Origin: Arthrobacter sp. CJ23
GTDB lineage: Bacteria > Actinomycetota > Actinomycetes > Actinomycetales > Micrococcaceae
NCBI RefSeq assembly: GCF_024741795.1
Contig: NZ_CP102950.1
Location: 4,216,001 to 4,280,000, forward strand
Direction of reading: 5' to 3'
DNA: 64,000 nucleotides
The notes under the pieces are model-generated. The model was not told the DNA's origin, did no database searches, and saw only the letters and a program-made list of their open reading frames with translations. Made by a program: the position numbers and the translations under genes. Below, piece after piece: positions 42,164 to 60,597 of this stretch; within the stretch, counting starts at the first letter, position 1; every line of letters begins with the position of its first letter.

Positions 42164-42197
42164 GGATGGGCGGCAACCTGTTGGTTGCCGCCCATCC
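42164..42197 (-). terminator. Terminator of HU gene
   Basis: Perfect 15-bp stem with loop TGTT-type; on the minus strand it is followed by TTCTTTT, and it begins 20 bp past the HU stop. Confidence 0.88.
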
Positions 42198-42217
42198 AAG
42201 GTGTGCTCCGAAGGTGA

Positions 42218-42505
42218 TTACTTCTTGTTGGAGACAGCAGCCTTGAGCTTGGAGCCGGCGGTCAGCTTGACGCTGTGGCCAGCGGCGATCTGGATGGTTT
42301 CGCCGGTCTGCGGGTTGCGGCCGGTGCGTGCTGCACGGTCGGTGCGCTCAACTGCGAGCCAGCCCGGGATGGTGATCTTCTCGCCGGCAGCGACGGAAGT
42401 CTCGAAAACCTCGAACAGTGCATCGAGCACGGAGTTGACGGCTGCCTGGCTGGTGCCAGCCTTGCCTGCTACCTCTGCAACAAGTTCACTACGGTTCTTA
42501 GCCAT
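42218..42505 (-). CDS. hup: HU-family DNA-binding protein
   Basis: 95 residues, the normal length for HU without a lysine-rich tail. MAKNRSELVAEVAGKAGTSQ and AAVNSVLDALFEVFETSV form the dimer helices; EKITIPGWLAVERTDRAART, GRNPQTGETIQIAA is the DNA-binding arm with the conserved Arg-Asn-Pro tip. Bends and compacts DNA as a homodimer. AGGAGG is 7 bases before the ATG. Single gene with a strong terminator. GWLAVE replaces the more common GFGTFE in the beta-arm base. Confidence 0.95.
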   Translation of the reverse strand: MAKNRSELVAEVAGKAGTSQAAVNSVLDALFEVFETSVAAGEKITIPGWLAVERTDRAARTGRNPQTGETIQIAAGHSVKLTAGSKLKAAVSNKK

Positions 42506-42945
42506 TTACGTCCTCCTGGACTAATACGTTTTTAGAGCTTTCAAGCGGAGTGCGAGCAAGCCACTGCTCGAAAACTTACCAGCTTGGACAGACATGGCCA
42601 GCAAATTCCGCGTGTTTCCGCGCTTTTTTGAGCAAAATCACCGGATTTCCGGGGTTTTCTGGCCCCATGCCGCTCCCGGGCGGCTTTCCGGGCCCCATGC
42701 CAGCCGCTTACCGGCCGCTTCCGGCAGGCCTTCGCGCCCCGTTTCAGAGCCCGAGTTTCAGAGCCCGACGCCGGCCTCACGGCTGCCGCGCGAATGCCCG
42801 GTCTTGCGGGCATCTGGCATGTGCCTGGTAGGAATGAGCCAATGCGCGTTGGGTTTCAGGGCGGTCGTTCCGGTTCCGTGCGCCGGACGTTCCCCGCTTG
42901 TTCCCCATGTGCCGCTCGCGGCATACTGTGGCTGGCCGGTTAAAG
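42506..42945. other. Intergenic region between HU and rRNA operon 1
   Basis: 440 bp. The first 40 carry the HU ribosome site and an A/T-rich leader. The rest is GC-rich with scattered near-repeats (GGCCCCATGCC twice at about 42660-42700, TTTCAGAGCCCGA-like sequence twice at about 42744-42768). No convincing gene or RNA was found. Confidence 0.5.
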
Positions 42946-42978
42946 CAAAAGGTGGCCCTGCACCTGGTGGTGGGGGCC
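42946..42978 (-). terminator. Terminator of rRNA operon 1
   Basis: Minus-strand hairpin with arms GGCCC.CCACC and GGTG.CAGGGCC and loop ACCA, followed by CTTTTG. An equivalent structure with different sequence lies at 50644 in operon 2, which supports the call. Confidence 0.7.
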
Positions 42979-43044
42979 TGTTCTTCGTGGCTGGTGGCGC
43001 CCGGACTGGGGTAGCGTGGGCTGTTTTGTGGGTTAAATGGGAGT

Positions 43045-43066
43045 GCCCCCAACCGGGGTTGGGGGC
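43045..43066 (-). terminator. Hairpin 3' of 5S (operon 1)
   Basis: Perfect 10-bp stem GCCCCCAACC / GGTTGGGGGC about 20 bases past 5S, conserved in operon 2 at 50726. A terminator or 3'-processing signal; ATTTAA follows. Confidence 0.55.
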
Positions 43067-43085
43067 GCTCGACCTGGATGTGTGT

Positions 43086-43202
43086 CCGGCGGTGTCCTAC
43101 TCTCCCACACCCTCCCGGGTGCAGTACCATCGGCGCTGTGGGTCTTAGCTTCCGGGTTCGGAATGGGACCGGGCGTTTCCCCCACGCTGTGACCGCCGTA
43201 AC
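43086..43202 (-). rRNA. rrf: 5S ribosomal RNA (operon 1)
   Basis: 117 bases from GTTACGGCGGTCACAGCG to AGGACACCGCCGGA, with end-pairing helix I (ACGGCGG/CCGCCG-type) and the CCCGGTCCCATTCCGAAC loop typical of 5S. Last gene of the operon. Ends estimated to within a few bases. Confidence 0.95.
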
Positions 43203-43401
43203 CCTGTGTCCCGTCCCCCGCACTCACCTGGCGGTGGCGGGGGTGGGAAAACGGTGGTTACAACATGTGTTCCTGCCGTGCGGGCAGGTGTGGTGTTGTT
43301 GTTGTTTAGTTGTGGTTGTGTTCCTGTGCCGTGCAAGCCCGGTGCGGGTTTGTTGGTCGGGAACCACATAGTGGACGCAAGCAGTGTTTTGTTTGTGTGG
43401 T
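43203..43401 (-). other. 23S-5S spacer (operon 1)
   Basis: About 200 bases. ACATAGTGGACGCAAGCA at 43366-43383 is the downstream half of the 23S processing stem; its partner is at 46659-46676. Two other stems in the spacer differ in sequence from operon 2 while keeping the ability to pair. No tRNA. Confidence 0.75.
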
Positions 43402-48599
<5,198 letters not shown>

Positions 48600-48786
48600 A
48601 GTAAAACAAAAACAGACACAACCAACACCCCCGGAAACACGGGGAAAGAAGGCTGCACAAAATTTGAAACCAGCTGAAACCAGGCCACCACACACGGGGG
48701 TGCGGGCAACCCGGCAAATCAACCAATTCATAAAAACAAATCGGTATCAACAAACTTGGCACACTATTGAGTTCTCAAACAACAGA
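48600..48786 (-). promoter_or_regulatory. rRNA leader with boxA-like antitermination element (operon 1)
   Basis: 187 bases identical to operon 2 apart from the far end. On the minus strand it contains GTTTGAGAACTCAATAGTGT, the common actinobacterial rrn leader sequence. Identity with operon 2 stops abruptly at CAACAGAC (48786), upstream of which the two operons differ. Confidence 0.7.
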
Positions 48787-48919
48787 CCCCATGATTCATC
48801 ACCCGCCAGCACGCCACAAAAGACACACCAACAAGCCATTGGAAAAAGGAGATTATTTGGCCGCCATCCGAAACATACACACCTTCCGGCTTTCCGTTCC
48901 GCACCCGGCGACTCAGAAA

Positions 48920-48948
48920 ACAATACACCCACCCACACCCCCACGCAA
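48920..48948 (-). promoter_or_regulatory. rRNA operon 1 promoter
   Basis: Minus strand TTGCGT (48948-48943), 17-bp spacer, TATTGT (48925-48920). GAGTCGCCG just after the -10 recurs in the operon 2 promoter. The remaining sequence to 49171 is lower in identity to operon 2 and includes the upstream region of the desaturase. Confidence 0.65.
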
Positions 48949-49171
48949 ATCCACCCCAAACACCACGCCAACATCCGGCGTCGGGGGCGTTGTTTTCCGT
49001 GAGCGCAGCGATGCCGCGGCCGCTCCGTTCCCTCCGCCCAGGACGGCTGCGGCGCCGTCGGAGAGGGAAAATTTTGCGGCGACGTTCATCCACCGCGGGA
49101 GTATTCTGAGGGAAGGGCAAGCAGTGCCGAATGCAGACTGTCGCACTGGCCCGTGATTGGTCCGAGGCATT

Positions 49172-50260
49172 ATGGACGCAGTACCCTTCCCAGCCGGAGC
49201 TCCGCGGCGGAATCCCGTTCCAAACAAGGTAGTCAACAGCTATGCCGCCCTGCTGAACTCAGTGAAGGAAGCCGGACTCCTGCGCCGGCGACGCGGCTTC
49301 TACATCACCCTTTTCGCCATCTTGATGACTGCATGGGGAGGGGCATGGACCGGCTTCTTCCTTCTGGACGACACCTGGTACCAGCTGCTCGTTGCCGCCG
49401 GCATGGGCGTAGTGCTCACCCAGTTCGGCTTCCTGGCCCATGAGGCCGCCCACCGGCAGATCTTCGCGTCCCAGCGGATGAATGAGTGGTCAGCGCGAGT
49501 GGTGGGCACGGCGTTGGTCGGGATCAGCTACGCAATGTGGACGCAAAAGCACACCCGCCACCACGGGTTCCCGAATGTGATCGACAAGGACCCGGACATC
49601 CACACGGGGACAATCGCCTTCCACCCGCAGGCCGCCATGTCACGGCGGGGCGTGATGGTTCTGGTTACACGCAAACAAGGGTGGCTGCTCTTCCCCTTGT
49701 TGTTCTTCCTGGGGGTAAGCCTTCACGTGGATTCCCTGAAGTTTCTGTTCCGCCGGGGACCGGTGGACCACCGCTGGGTTGAGATCCCCGTGGTCCTGCT
49801 CCGTCTGGCACTCGTGCCTGTTGTTGTGTTCAGCCTGCTGCCTCTCGGAATGGCCTTCGCCTTCCTGGGCATCCAGCTGGGAGTGTTCGGCTTCTACATG
49901 GGGGCCTCCTTCGCGCCCAATCACAAAGGCATGCCCATCCTTCCGGCGTCGACCCGGGCCGACTTCCTCACCCGCCAGGTGCTGACAGCGCGCAATATAG
50001 CCGGCGGCAGGTTCATGGACGCCCTGATGGGTGGCCTGAACCGCCAGGTCGAGCACCACCTGTTCCCGGACATGCCGCGGCCGTACCTGCACCGGGCAGC
50101 CGCGGTAGTGCGGGCCCGCTGCCAGGAGCTGGATATCCCCTACACCGAGACCAGCCTTGTGGCTTCCTACGGCATTGTGGTCCGGTACTTGAACGCCGTG
50201 GGGCTGTCGGCCGGCGGTCCGTTCGAATGCCCGGTGGGGGACCGGTTCCGCCCCCGATGA
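49172..50260 (+). CDS. Membrane fatty acid desaturase (front-end/Delta-6-like)
   Basis: 362 residues. Diiron desaturase with three His boxes: HEAAH (90-94), HTRHH (127-131) and QVEHH in NRQVEHHLFPDMPRPYLH (about 290). The Gln in the third box is typical of front-end (Delta-6-like) desaturases, here without a cytochrome b5 domain. About four membrane helices (FYITLFAILMTAWGGAW, LLVAAGMGVVLTQFGFL, then two after 160). Introduces a double bond into membrane acyl chains, often a cold response. ATG 49172 has GAGG 5 bases upstream; a TTG five codons earlier is rejected. It is on the plus strand, between and opposite to the two rRNA operons. Confidence 0.93.
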   Translation: MDAVPFPAGAPRRNPVPNKVVNSYAALLNSVKEAGLLRRRRGFYITLFAILMTAWGGAWTGFFLLDDTWYQLLVAAGMGVVLTQFGFLAHEAAHRQIFASQRMNEWSARVVGTALVGISYAMWTQKHTRHHGFPNVIDKDPDIHTGTIAFHPQAAMSRRGVMVLVTRKQGWLLFPLLFFLGVSLHVDSLKFLFRRGPVDHRWVEIPVVLLRLALVPVVVFSLLPLGMAFAFLGIQLGVFGFYMGASFAPNHKGMPILPASTRADFLTRQVLTARNIAGGRFMDALMGGLNRQVEHHLFPDMPRPYLHRAAAVVRARCQELDIPYTETSLVASYGIVVRYLNAVGLSAGGPFECPVGDRFRPR

Positions 50261-50278
50261 ACGCAGTGTTGGCCGGAG

Positions 50279-50536
50279 CTATTGAGGCTCGTGCGGCCAC
50301 TGCGACCGCCGGCCGTGAGCCAGCGCCAAGGTAATGCCACAGACTGCCAAAATGATTCCGACACCAAGCGACCACACCACCACGTGCATCGGCCATGACG
50401 GACCTTGTGCAGGATCGAGCCGCGATGTGTTGATGCCGAAGACCTGCGAGCCGATCCAGACATAGGCCAGGACAAGGAACATTGTCGCCAAACTCACGAT
50501 GGATAGAAGGATGAGCCACTTAGACGTCTTGGACAT
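50279..50536 (-). CDS. Small two-helix membrane protein
   Basis: 85 residues. Two hydrophobic segments, about 8-30 (WLILLSIVSLATMFLVLAYV) and 49-72 (MHVVVWSLGVGIILAVCGIT), joined by a polar loop GINTSRLDPAQGPSW; a basic C-tail. ATG 50536 has AGGAG 7 bases upstream, better than the GTG two codons earlier. Converges on the desaturase gene. Function not recognised. Confidence 0.7.
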   Translation of the reverse strand: MSKTSKWLILLSIVSLATMFLVLAYVWIGSQVFGINTSRLDPAQGPSWPMHVVVWSLGVGIILAVCGITLALAHGRRSQWPHEPQ

Positions 50537-50643
50537 GTTCACTCTCCTGTTTGGACTTCATCTCGGCGGCAACTGCCCGACGGCGTGGTCCGGGTGTCGC
50601 TGGTGCTCTTGACAGGTGTCTCGTGGGTTTCAGGGTAGCCGTT

Positions 50644-50679
50644 AAAACAGGAAGGGTCCCGCACCTGATGGTGGGGACC
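50644..50679 (-). terminator. Terminator of rRNA operon 2
   Basis: Minus-strand hairpin GGTCCCCACC-ATCA-GGTGCGGGACC, followed after a few bases by TGTTTT. Same architecture as 42946-42978 with different arm sequence. Confidence 0.7.
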
Positions 50680-50725
50680 TGTTCTTTTCGGGGGTTCTGC
50701 TGGTTTTTGTTTGTTAAATGGGAGT

Positions 50726-50747
50726 GCCCCCAACCGGGGTTGGGGGC
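50726..50747 (-). terminator. Hairpin 3' of 5S (operon 2)
   Basis: GCCCCCAACC / GGTTGGGGGC, identical to 43045-43066. The sequence shared by the two operons starts at about 50713. Confidence 0.55.
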
Positions 50748-50766
50748 GCTCGACCTGGATGTGTGT

Positions 50767-50883
50767 CCGGCGGTGTCCTACTCTCCCACACCCTCCCGGG
50801 TGCAGTACCATCGGCGCTGTGGGTCTTAGCTTCCGGGTTCGGAATGGGACCGGGCGTTTCCCCCACGCTGTGACCGCCGTAAC
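50767..50883 (-). rRNA. rrf: 5S ribosomal RNA (operon 2)
   Basis: Identical to 43086-43202 over 117 bases. Confidence 0.95.
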
Positions 50884-51082
50884 CCTGTGTCCCGTCCCCC
50901 GCACTCACCTGGCGGTGGCGGGGGTGGGAAAACGGTGGTTACAACATGTTCCTGCCCGTGCGGGCAGGTGTGGTGTTGTTGTTGTTTAGTTGTGGTTGTG
51001 TTCCTGTGCCGTGCAAACCGCGGTTTGGGTTTGTTGGTCGGGAACCACATAGTGGACGCAAGCAGTGTTTTGTTTGTGTGGT
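50884..51082 (-). other. 23S-5S spacer (operon 2)
   Basis: About 200 bases. Same layout as operon 1 with changed stems: CCTGCCCG-TG-CGGGCAGG (8-bp stem) and CAAACC-GC-GGTTTG replace CCTGCC-GTGCG-GGCAGG and a CCCG/CGGG stem. The 23S processing arm is kept. No tRNA. Confidence 0.75.
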
Positions 51083-56282
<5,200 letters not shown>

Positions 56283-56468
56283 AGTAAAACAAAAACAGAC
56301 ACAACCAACACCCCCGGAAACACGGGGAAAGAAGGCTGCACAAAATTTGAAACCAGCTGAAACCAGGCCACCACACACGGGGGTGCGGGCAACCCGGCAA
56401 ATCAACCAATTCATAAAAACAAATCGGTATCAACAAACTTGGCACACTATTGAGTTCTCAAACAACAG
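56283..56468 (-). promoter_or_regulatory. rRNA leader with boxA-like element (operon 2)
   Basis: Same 186-base leader as operon 1, with GTTTGAGAACTCAATAGTGT on the minus strand. Between 56469 and 56706 the sequence differs from operon 1; a CTTCAATTTGAAG-like palindrome lies at about 56648-56660. Confidence 0.7.
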
Positions 56469-56706
56469 ACACACCCGGCACCACCAACCCCCACAAACAG
56501 GGACCGGCTCGCTCCGGAGCAACTTTCCAAACCTACCAGACCATACCCCCCGGCGCAACTCCCAAAACCAGGGAACCACACCAGGAAAACACCATCCGGG
56601 ACCCCCAAAACCAGCACGGACACACGGAACGTGGACCAAATATTTGGCTTCAATTTGAAGGGGGTCGGTCGCCATGATTTCCGCATCAGCGGCGGCGACT
56701 CGATCT

Positions 56707-56735
56707 ACTTTACACACCCCTGGACCCCGGGGCAA
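56707..56735 (-). promoter_or_regulatory. rRNA operon 2 promoter
   Basis: Minus strand TTGCCC (56735-56730), 17-bp spacer, TAAAGT (56712-56707), then a GAGTCGCCG block also present after the operon 1 promoter. The stretch 56736-56919 holds no further gene that I can support. Confidence 0.7.
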
Positions 56736-56919
56736 ATCACCCCAAAACACCAGAACCAACGCACGTAACCACCCTGAAAACCCCGCCAGCACGGTAAAAG
56801 CACCCCGCTTCCACGCCGGCAAGCAACCCCCCGCCGTCGAAAGCGAATTCTGTGTTGTGCGTCACCGGCAGGCTTTGGGTGGGCGAAAGGAATGCGCGAA
56901 ACAACCAGCCTTAAATGCA

Positions 56920-56956
56920 AGAAGGGCCGGCAACCATAACGGTTGCCGACCCTTCT
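56920..56956 (-). terminator. Terminator of rpmB-rpmG-rpsN
   Basis: 16-position stem with one C-A mismatch (AGAAGGGcCGGCAACC / GGTTGCCGaCCCTTCT) and loop ATAAC, 12 bp past rpsN; TTTAA follows on the minus strand. Confidence 0.75.
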
Positions 56957-56968
56957 AGAGCTTCGTGA

Positions 56969-57274
56969 TTACCAGGAAGACTTGGTGATGCCCGGGAGCT
57001 CACCGCGGTGAGCCATGTCGCGGAAGCGAACACGGGAGATACCGAACTTCTGGAAGGTGCCACGGGGACGGCCGTCGATCTGGTCGCGGTTACGCAGACG
57101 GATCGGGGAGGCGTTGCGGGGCAGCTTCTGCAGGCCGAGGCGTGCAGCTTCGCGTGCTTCGTCAGTCGCGTTGGGGTCAACCAGCGTCTTCTTCAGCTCG
57201 AGACGCTTTGCAGCGTAACGCTCAACGATGACTTTACGCTGTTCGTTCTTAGCGATCATTGACTTCTTAGCCAT
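56969..57274 (-). CDS. rpsN: 30S ribosomal protein S14 (zinc-free type)
   Basis: 101 residues, the long form lacking the CxxC zinc ribbon. [20 protein letters not shown] at the start, [20 protein letters not shown] and [20 protein letters not shown] near the end are the signatures. Binds 16S rRNA in the small-subunit head. Third gene of rpmB-rpmG-rpsN, 4 bp after rpmG. Confidence 0.97.
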   Translation of the reverse strand: MAKKSMIAKNEQRKVIVERYAAKRLELKKTLVDPNATDEAREAARLGLQKLPRNASPIRLRNRDQIDGRPRGTFQKFGISRVRFRDMAHRGELPGITKSSW

Positions 57275-57278
57275 GTGT

Positions 57279-57446
57279 TTAGCGCTCCTCTCGGAATTCG
57301 ACGTGCTGGCGGATCTTGGGGTCGTACTTCTTCAGAACCAGACGGTCCGGGTCGTTACGACGGTTCTTGCGGGTTACGTAGGTGTAACCCGTGCCCGCGG
57401 TGGACTTCAGCTTGATGATCGGACGTACGTCCTTGTCCTTTGCCAT
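57279..57446 (-). CDS. rpmG: 50S ribosomal protein L33 (zinc-free type)
   Basis: 55 residues: [55 protein letters not shown]. No cysteine, so it is the C-minus form. The ATG (57446-57444) shares one base with the rpmB stop, and the gene ends 4 bp before rpsN. Binds near the ribosomal E site. Confidence 0.96.
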   Translation of the reverse strand: MAKDKDVRPIIKLKSTAGTGYTYVTRKNRRNDPDRLVLKKYDPKIRQHVEFREER

Positions 57447-57682
57447 TAGAGCTTTACTCCTCGTGCCAGGATTGCGGCGACGACTACGTCGATGCCACGT
57501 ACGTCGATGGTCTTGATGCCACGTGCAGAGACCTGCAGCGTGACGTTACGGCGCAGGGACGGAACCCAGTAGCGCTTCTTCTGAATGTTCGGGTCGAACC
57601 GACGCTTGTTGCGGCGGTGCGAGTGCGAAATGCTGTGTCCAAAGCCCGGCTCGGCTCCGGTCACCTGGCAGTGTGCTGCCAT
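57446..57682 (-). CDS. rpmB: 50S ribosomal protein L28 (zinc-free type)
   Basis: 78 residues: [40 protein letters not shown], then [20 protein letters not shown]. One Cys only, so no zinc ribbon. First gene of the ribosomal trio, with AGGAG ahead of the ATG. The order rpmB-rpmG-rpsN matches the zinc-independent set of mycobacteria, where rpsR follows; no rpsR is here. Confidence 0.96.
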   Translation of the reverse strand: MAAHCQVTGAEPGFGHSISHSHRRNKRRFDPNIQKKRYWVPSLRRNVTLQVSARGIKTIDVRGIDVVVAAILARGVKL

Positions 57683-58009
57683 GACGACTCTCCTAAAGAA
57701 TTAAACGAAACGGTCAGCAGAGTTCCTGCTTGCCGTGCGACAGGCGGCGTCCGCATCCAGCTTCCAGACCATTTCGGTAGTTTCCACAAGACTGCGGCGA
57801 GACGGTTGGCCTCAGGACCGGGCAGTGGAAGCCACTGGAACAGGTCCTGGGATACTGGGCGAATACAGGAATGCACGCAACTTGAGCCCCTAACTACCGG
57901 CCACCGGGAGATCAGGAAACCCGACCTTCACCACCAACCGGAGCAATTGCACACGCTCCGCGCCACCTAGCGCCTACCTATTCTACGAGCTGGGTGAATT
58001 TAAGACCAA
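57683..58009. other. Intergenic region upstream of rpmB
   Basis: 327 bp. An A/T-rich TTTAATTCTTTAGGAG lies just ahead of rpmB (minus strand). The rest shows no gene, RNA or inverted repeat that I can support, and no Zur-type palindrome. Confidence 0.5.
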
Positions 58010-58792
58010 TTAAGGAATCACAGGCAGCGAGAGCGGCCGGGTGAGCGTGGCGTATTTTGGCCGGAGGCCGTCCCCGGACGAGCGGCGCCGGACGCGCCGG
58101 ACAACCCAGGGACCGGCAAATTCGCGGACCCACCGGGCATTGGCGCGGAGGGCTTCGGCCCTGCCGGGTTCCGGCTGCGACGCCAGGGCGGGAACTTCGA
58201 TGGCGTCGTCCTGGTCAAGGACAGCCAACACCCGCTTGGCCATGTTGACGTGGCCCGCGGTGGACATGTGCATCCGGTCCTCCGCCCACATGCGCGGATC
58301 GTTGTATTCGCCGAAGCGCCAGTAGTCCACCAGCAGTGCCCCGTGCCGTTCGGCGACTTCGCGGACGAGCTCGTTGTAGATCGCGGTGCGACCGCGTGTG
58401 GTGGCGAAGACCTTGGAGTTGCGGGAATCGAATCCCGTGAAGAGGACCACGGTGGCGCCTGTCGCGCTCAACTTGGCAATGCCGGCGTCGTACTCTTCCA
58501 CCAGTGAATCGATGTCCACTTTCGGCCGCAGGATGTCGTTCGCCCCCGCGTACAGCGTCACCAGCGTGGGTTTGAGCTCGACCGCGGCGTCCACCTGCTC
58601 CGCCATGATCTGGCGCAGCTTCCTCCCGCGGATGGCAAGGTTGGCGTAGCCGAAGCCCTCGTTGCTGCGTGCGAGCTCCGCGGCCGTGAGATCGGCCCAG
58701 CCCCTGACGCCGTTGGGGCGGGCCGCGTCATCGTCGCCAACACCCTCCGTGAACGAGTCTCCCAAGGCCACATACCGCGCGGAAAAATCCAT
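58010..58792 (-). CDS. SGNH/GDSL hydrolase family protein
   Basis: 260 residues. Block I YVALGDSFTEGVGDDDAARP (Ser nucleophile), block II/III with YANLAIRGRKLRQIMAEQ (Gly) and TLVTLYAGANDILRP (Asn), block V DRMHMSTAGHVNMAKRVL (Asp-x-x-His). No signal peptide, so intracellular esterase or lipase. The C-terminal 60 residues are Arg-rich (WVVRRVRRRSSGDGLRPKY). Start ATG 58792 gives MDFSARY; 12 codons further upstream are open but lack a ribosome site. Paralogue of 59758-60597. Confidence 0.9.
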   Translation of the reverse strand: MDFSARYVALGDSFTEGVGDDDAARPNGVRGWADLTAAELARSNEGFGYANLAIRGRKLRQIMAEQVDAAVELKPTLVTLYAGANDILRPKVDIDSLVEEYDAGIAKLSATGATVVLFTGFDSRNSKVFATTRGRTAIYNELVREVAERHGALLVDYWRFGEYNDPRMWAEDRMHMSTAGHVNMAKRVLAVLDQDDAIEVPALASQPEPGRAEALRANARWVREFAGPWVVRRVRRRSSGDGLRPKYATLTRPLSLPVIP

Positions 58793-58833
58793 GGCGCCAG
58801 TCTGCCACCAGAGCCCGCGGCGCAACAACGTTG

Positions 58834-59313
58834 CTAGTCCTCGCGCAGGATCCAGTGGTTGCTGTCCAGACGCGCGACGATCTTCTCACCGATCCGGGCG
58901 AGGTCCGCGACGTCGGCCTCGGTCATGGCGTCCAGCATCAGGGCACGGACCGAGTCCACATGCCCCGGGGCGAGCCGCACGATGGTGTCCATGCCGGCGT
59001 CGGTCAGGTGCGCGACGGTGACGCGGGCATCGCGCGGATGCGCCTCGCGCTCCACCCAGCCACGCTTCTGCAGCTTGGTGACCACATGCGAAAGCCGCGA
59101 CAGCGAGGCGCTGGTGCGCGCGGCCAGCTCGCTCATCGGCAGGAACCTGCCCTCGGTCTCGGACAGCATGGCCAACACGTTGTAGTCGAACAGCGACAAC
59201 TTGCCCGCCGACTGGAGCTGCGTATCCAGCGCGGCGGGAAGCAGGGTGTTGATGCTCAGCAGGGCCAGCCAGGCGCGGCGTTCGTCGGCGTTGAGCCAGC
59301 GTGGTTCGGTCAT
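58834..59313 (-). CDS. MarR-family transcriptional regulator
   Basis: 159 residues. Winged helix with FDYNVLAMLSETEGRFLPMS, ELAARTSASLSRLSHVVTKL, QKRGWVEREAHPRDARVTVA, a standard MarR wing with the D-x-R motif (about 40-105). Dimer helices at both ends. 41 bp upstream of the SGNH hydrolase on the same strand, so possibly cotranscribed, and divergent from a YciI-like gene 92 bp away. Ligand unknown. Confidence 0.9.
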   Translation of the reverse strand: MTEPRWLNADERRAWLALLSINTLLPAALDTQLQSAGKLSLFDYNVLAMLSETEGRFLPMSELAARTSASLSRLSHVVTKLQKRGWVEREAHPRDARVTVAHLTDAGMDTIVRLAPGHVDSVRALMLDAMTEADVADLARIGEKIVARLDSNHWILRED

Positions 59314-59405
59314 GGCTCCATCTTAGGAGACGGGGTTGCTTGGCGGTTCAACCGTTCCGGCAGGAGACACGGGGCGGGATCAGGGCAGGGCGGTAGGCTG
59401 GCGGC

Positions 59406-59690
59406 ATGTTCGTAGTTGCACTGACCTACAAGGTTCCCGACGAGATCGTCGATTTCCACCGCCCCGCCCATATGGCCTGGGTCAAGGAAGCGTTCGACGC
59501 CGGCATCTTCCTCGCGTCCGGGCGCATGGTTCCGGCGGTGGGCGGGGTGCTGTTGTCCAATGCGGACCGTGCCGCCCTGGATGCCTCACTGGCCCAGGAT
59601 CCCTTCTACAGCAACGGCGTGGCCGAGTTCGAGGTCATCGAGTTCACCGCCACCAGCGTGGCCGAAGGATACGAAAACCTGCTGGACTGA
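59406..59690 (+). CDS. YciI-family protein
   Basis: 94 residues: FVVALTYKVPDEIVDFHRPA, HMAWVKEAFDAGIFLASGRM, QDPFYSNGVAEFEVIEFTAT. The conserved His (RPAHMAW) and the Asp-Pro-Phe turn mark the YciI/DGPF ferredoxin-like family, whose few known members act as small-ring or aromatic hydrolases/dehalogenases. ATG starts 6 bases after TAGGCT (59394-59399), a leaderless arrangement. Single gene, divergent from marR. Confidence 0.9.
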   Translation: MFVVALTYKVPDEIVDFHRPAHMAWVKEAFDAGIFLASGRMVPAVGGVLLSNADRAALDASLAQDPFYSNGVAEFEVIEFTATSVAEGYENLLD

Positions 59691-59757
59691 GCGTTGACGC
59701 CTGGGGCGGGACGGTGGGCCGTTCGATTCCCGGCGGACCGCCCGTTCCGACAACGGG

Positions 59758-60597
59758 TCAGTGCGGCCCGTCCTGGCGCTGCTGCATCAGTTTCTTCAGT
59801 CCGCCCTTGCGCGGGACTTTTACCGGTTCAGGCCAGCGCGGGCTCAGCGAGTCGCCCAGGGTGACGCCGCGGAGTTTGCGGCCGAACAGGGGCAGGACCC
59901 AGTCGTTCACCCAGCGGCGCTGCCGGCGTTCCCATTCCCGCAGGCTGATCCGGGCTGGCGGTTCCCAGTCCTTGGGAGTGAACTTGTGCGGCACGCCGAG
60001 ATGGTCCAGGACCTGGGCCGCGAGGTATTTGTGGCCGGCCTTGGACATGTGGAGCCGGTCCGCTGCCCACATGCGGCGGTCGTGGAAGGCGTCGAAGCAC
60101 CAGTAGTCCACCAGGACGGCGTCGTAGCTGGCGGCCAGCTGCCGGACCCGCTCGTTGTAGAGGGTGTTGCGCTTCTTGAACGGCTCCAGCACGGCGGAAA
60201 CCTTGACGTCGAACCCCGTGAACAGGACCAGCGTGGCACCCGTTCCCGCGAGCCTGGCGACCAGGAGCTCGTAGTCGTCCATGAGCGCATCCATGTCCGT
60301 GCCGAAATCAAGAAGGTCGTTCCCCCCGGCGTACAGCGTGACAAGGCTTGGTTCCATGGCGAGCGCCGCCTCAAGCTGCTCGTCGATGATCTGGCGCAGC
60401 CGCTTGCTGCGCACAGCCAGATTGGCGTACTCCCAGCCCGGTTGTGCCTTGGCCAACTTCTCCGCAACCCGGTCAGCCCACCCCCGGACCCCATTGGGCA
60501 GGAGCGGGTTCCAGTCCCCCACCCCCTCGGTAAAGGAATCTCCGAGCGCGACAAACCGCCGTCGCCCGTTCTGGTCCGCCCCAAGAAGATCCCGCAC
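59758..60597 (-). CDS. SGNH/GDSL hydrolase family protein (paralogue)
   Basis: 279 residues. FVALGDSFTEGVGDWNPLLP, EYANLAVRSKRLRQIIDEQL, TLYAGGNDLLDFGTDMDALM, RMWAADRLHMSKAGHKYLAA: the same four blocks as the protein at 58010, with Ser, Gly, Asn and Asp/His in place. A GTG start at 60597 is used. Lys/Arg-rich C-terminal tail, again no signal peptide. The two paralogues are within 2 kb, separated by marR and the YciI gene, so tandem duplication is likely old (the identity is moderate). Confidence 0.9.
   Translation of the reverse strand: MRDLLGADQNGRRRFVALGDSFTEGVGDWNPLLPNGVRGWADRVAEKLAKAQPGWEYANLAVRSKRLRQIIDEQLEAALAMEPSLVTLYAGGNDLLDFGTDMDALMDDYELLVARLAGTGATLVLFTGFDVKVSAVLEPFKKRNTLYNERVRQLAASYDAVLVDYWCFDAFHDRRMWAADRLHMSKAGHKYLAAQVLDHLGVPHKFTPKDWEPPARISLREWERRQRRWVNDWVLPLFGRKLRGVTLGDSLSPRWPEPVKVPRKGGLKKLMQQRQDGPH

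Noticed and set aside
42541..42813. 90-codon minus-strand frame upstream of HU
   Set aside because: Arg/Lys/Ala-rich composition without a ribosome site or known motif; it also runs into the HU upstream region.
57683..57760. Zur operator before rpmB
   Set aside because: No TGAnAATnATTnTCA-like palindrome is present.
57440..57970. 176-codon plus-strand frame opposite rpmB
   Set aside because: Overlaps the unmistakable L28 gene and continues through non-coding DNA.
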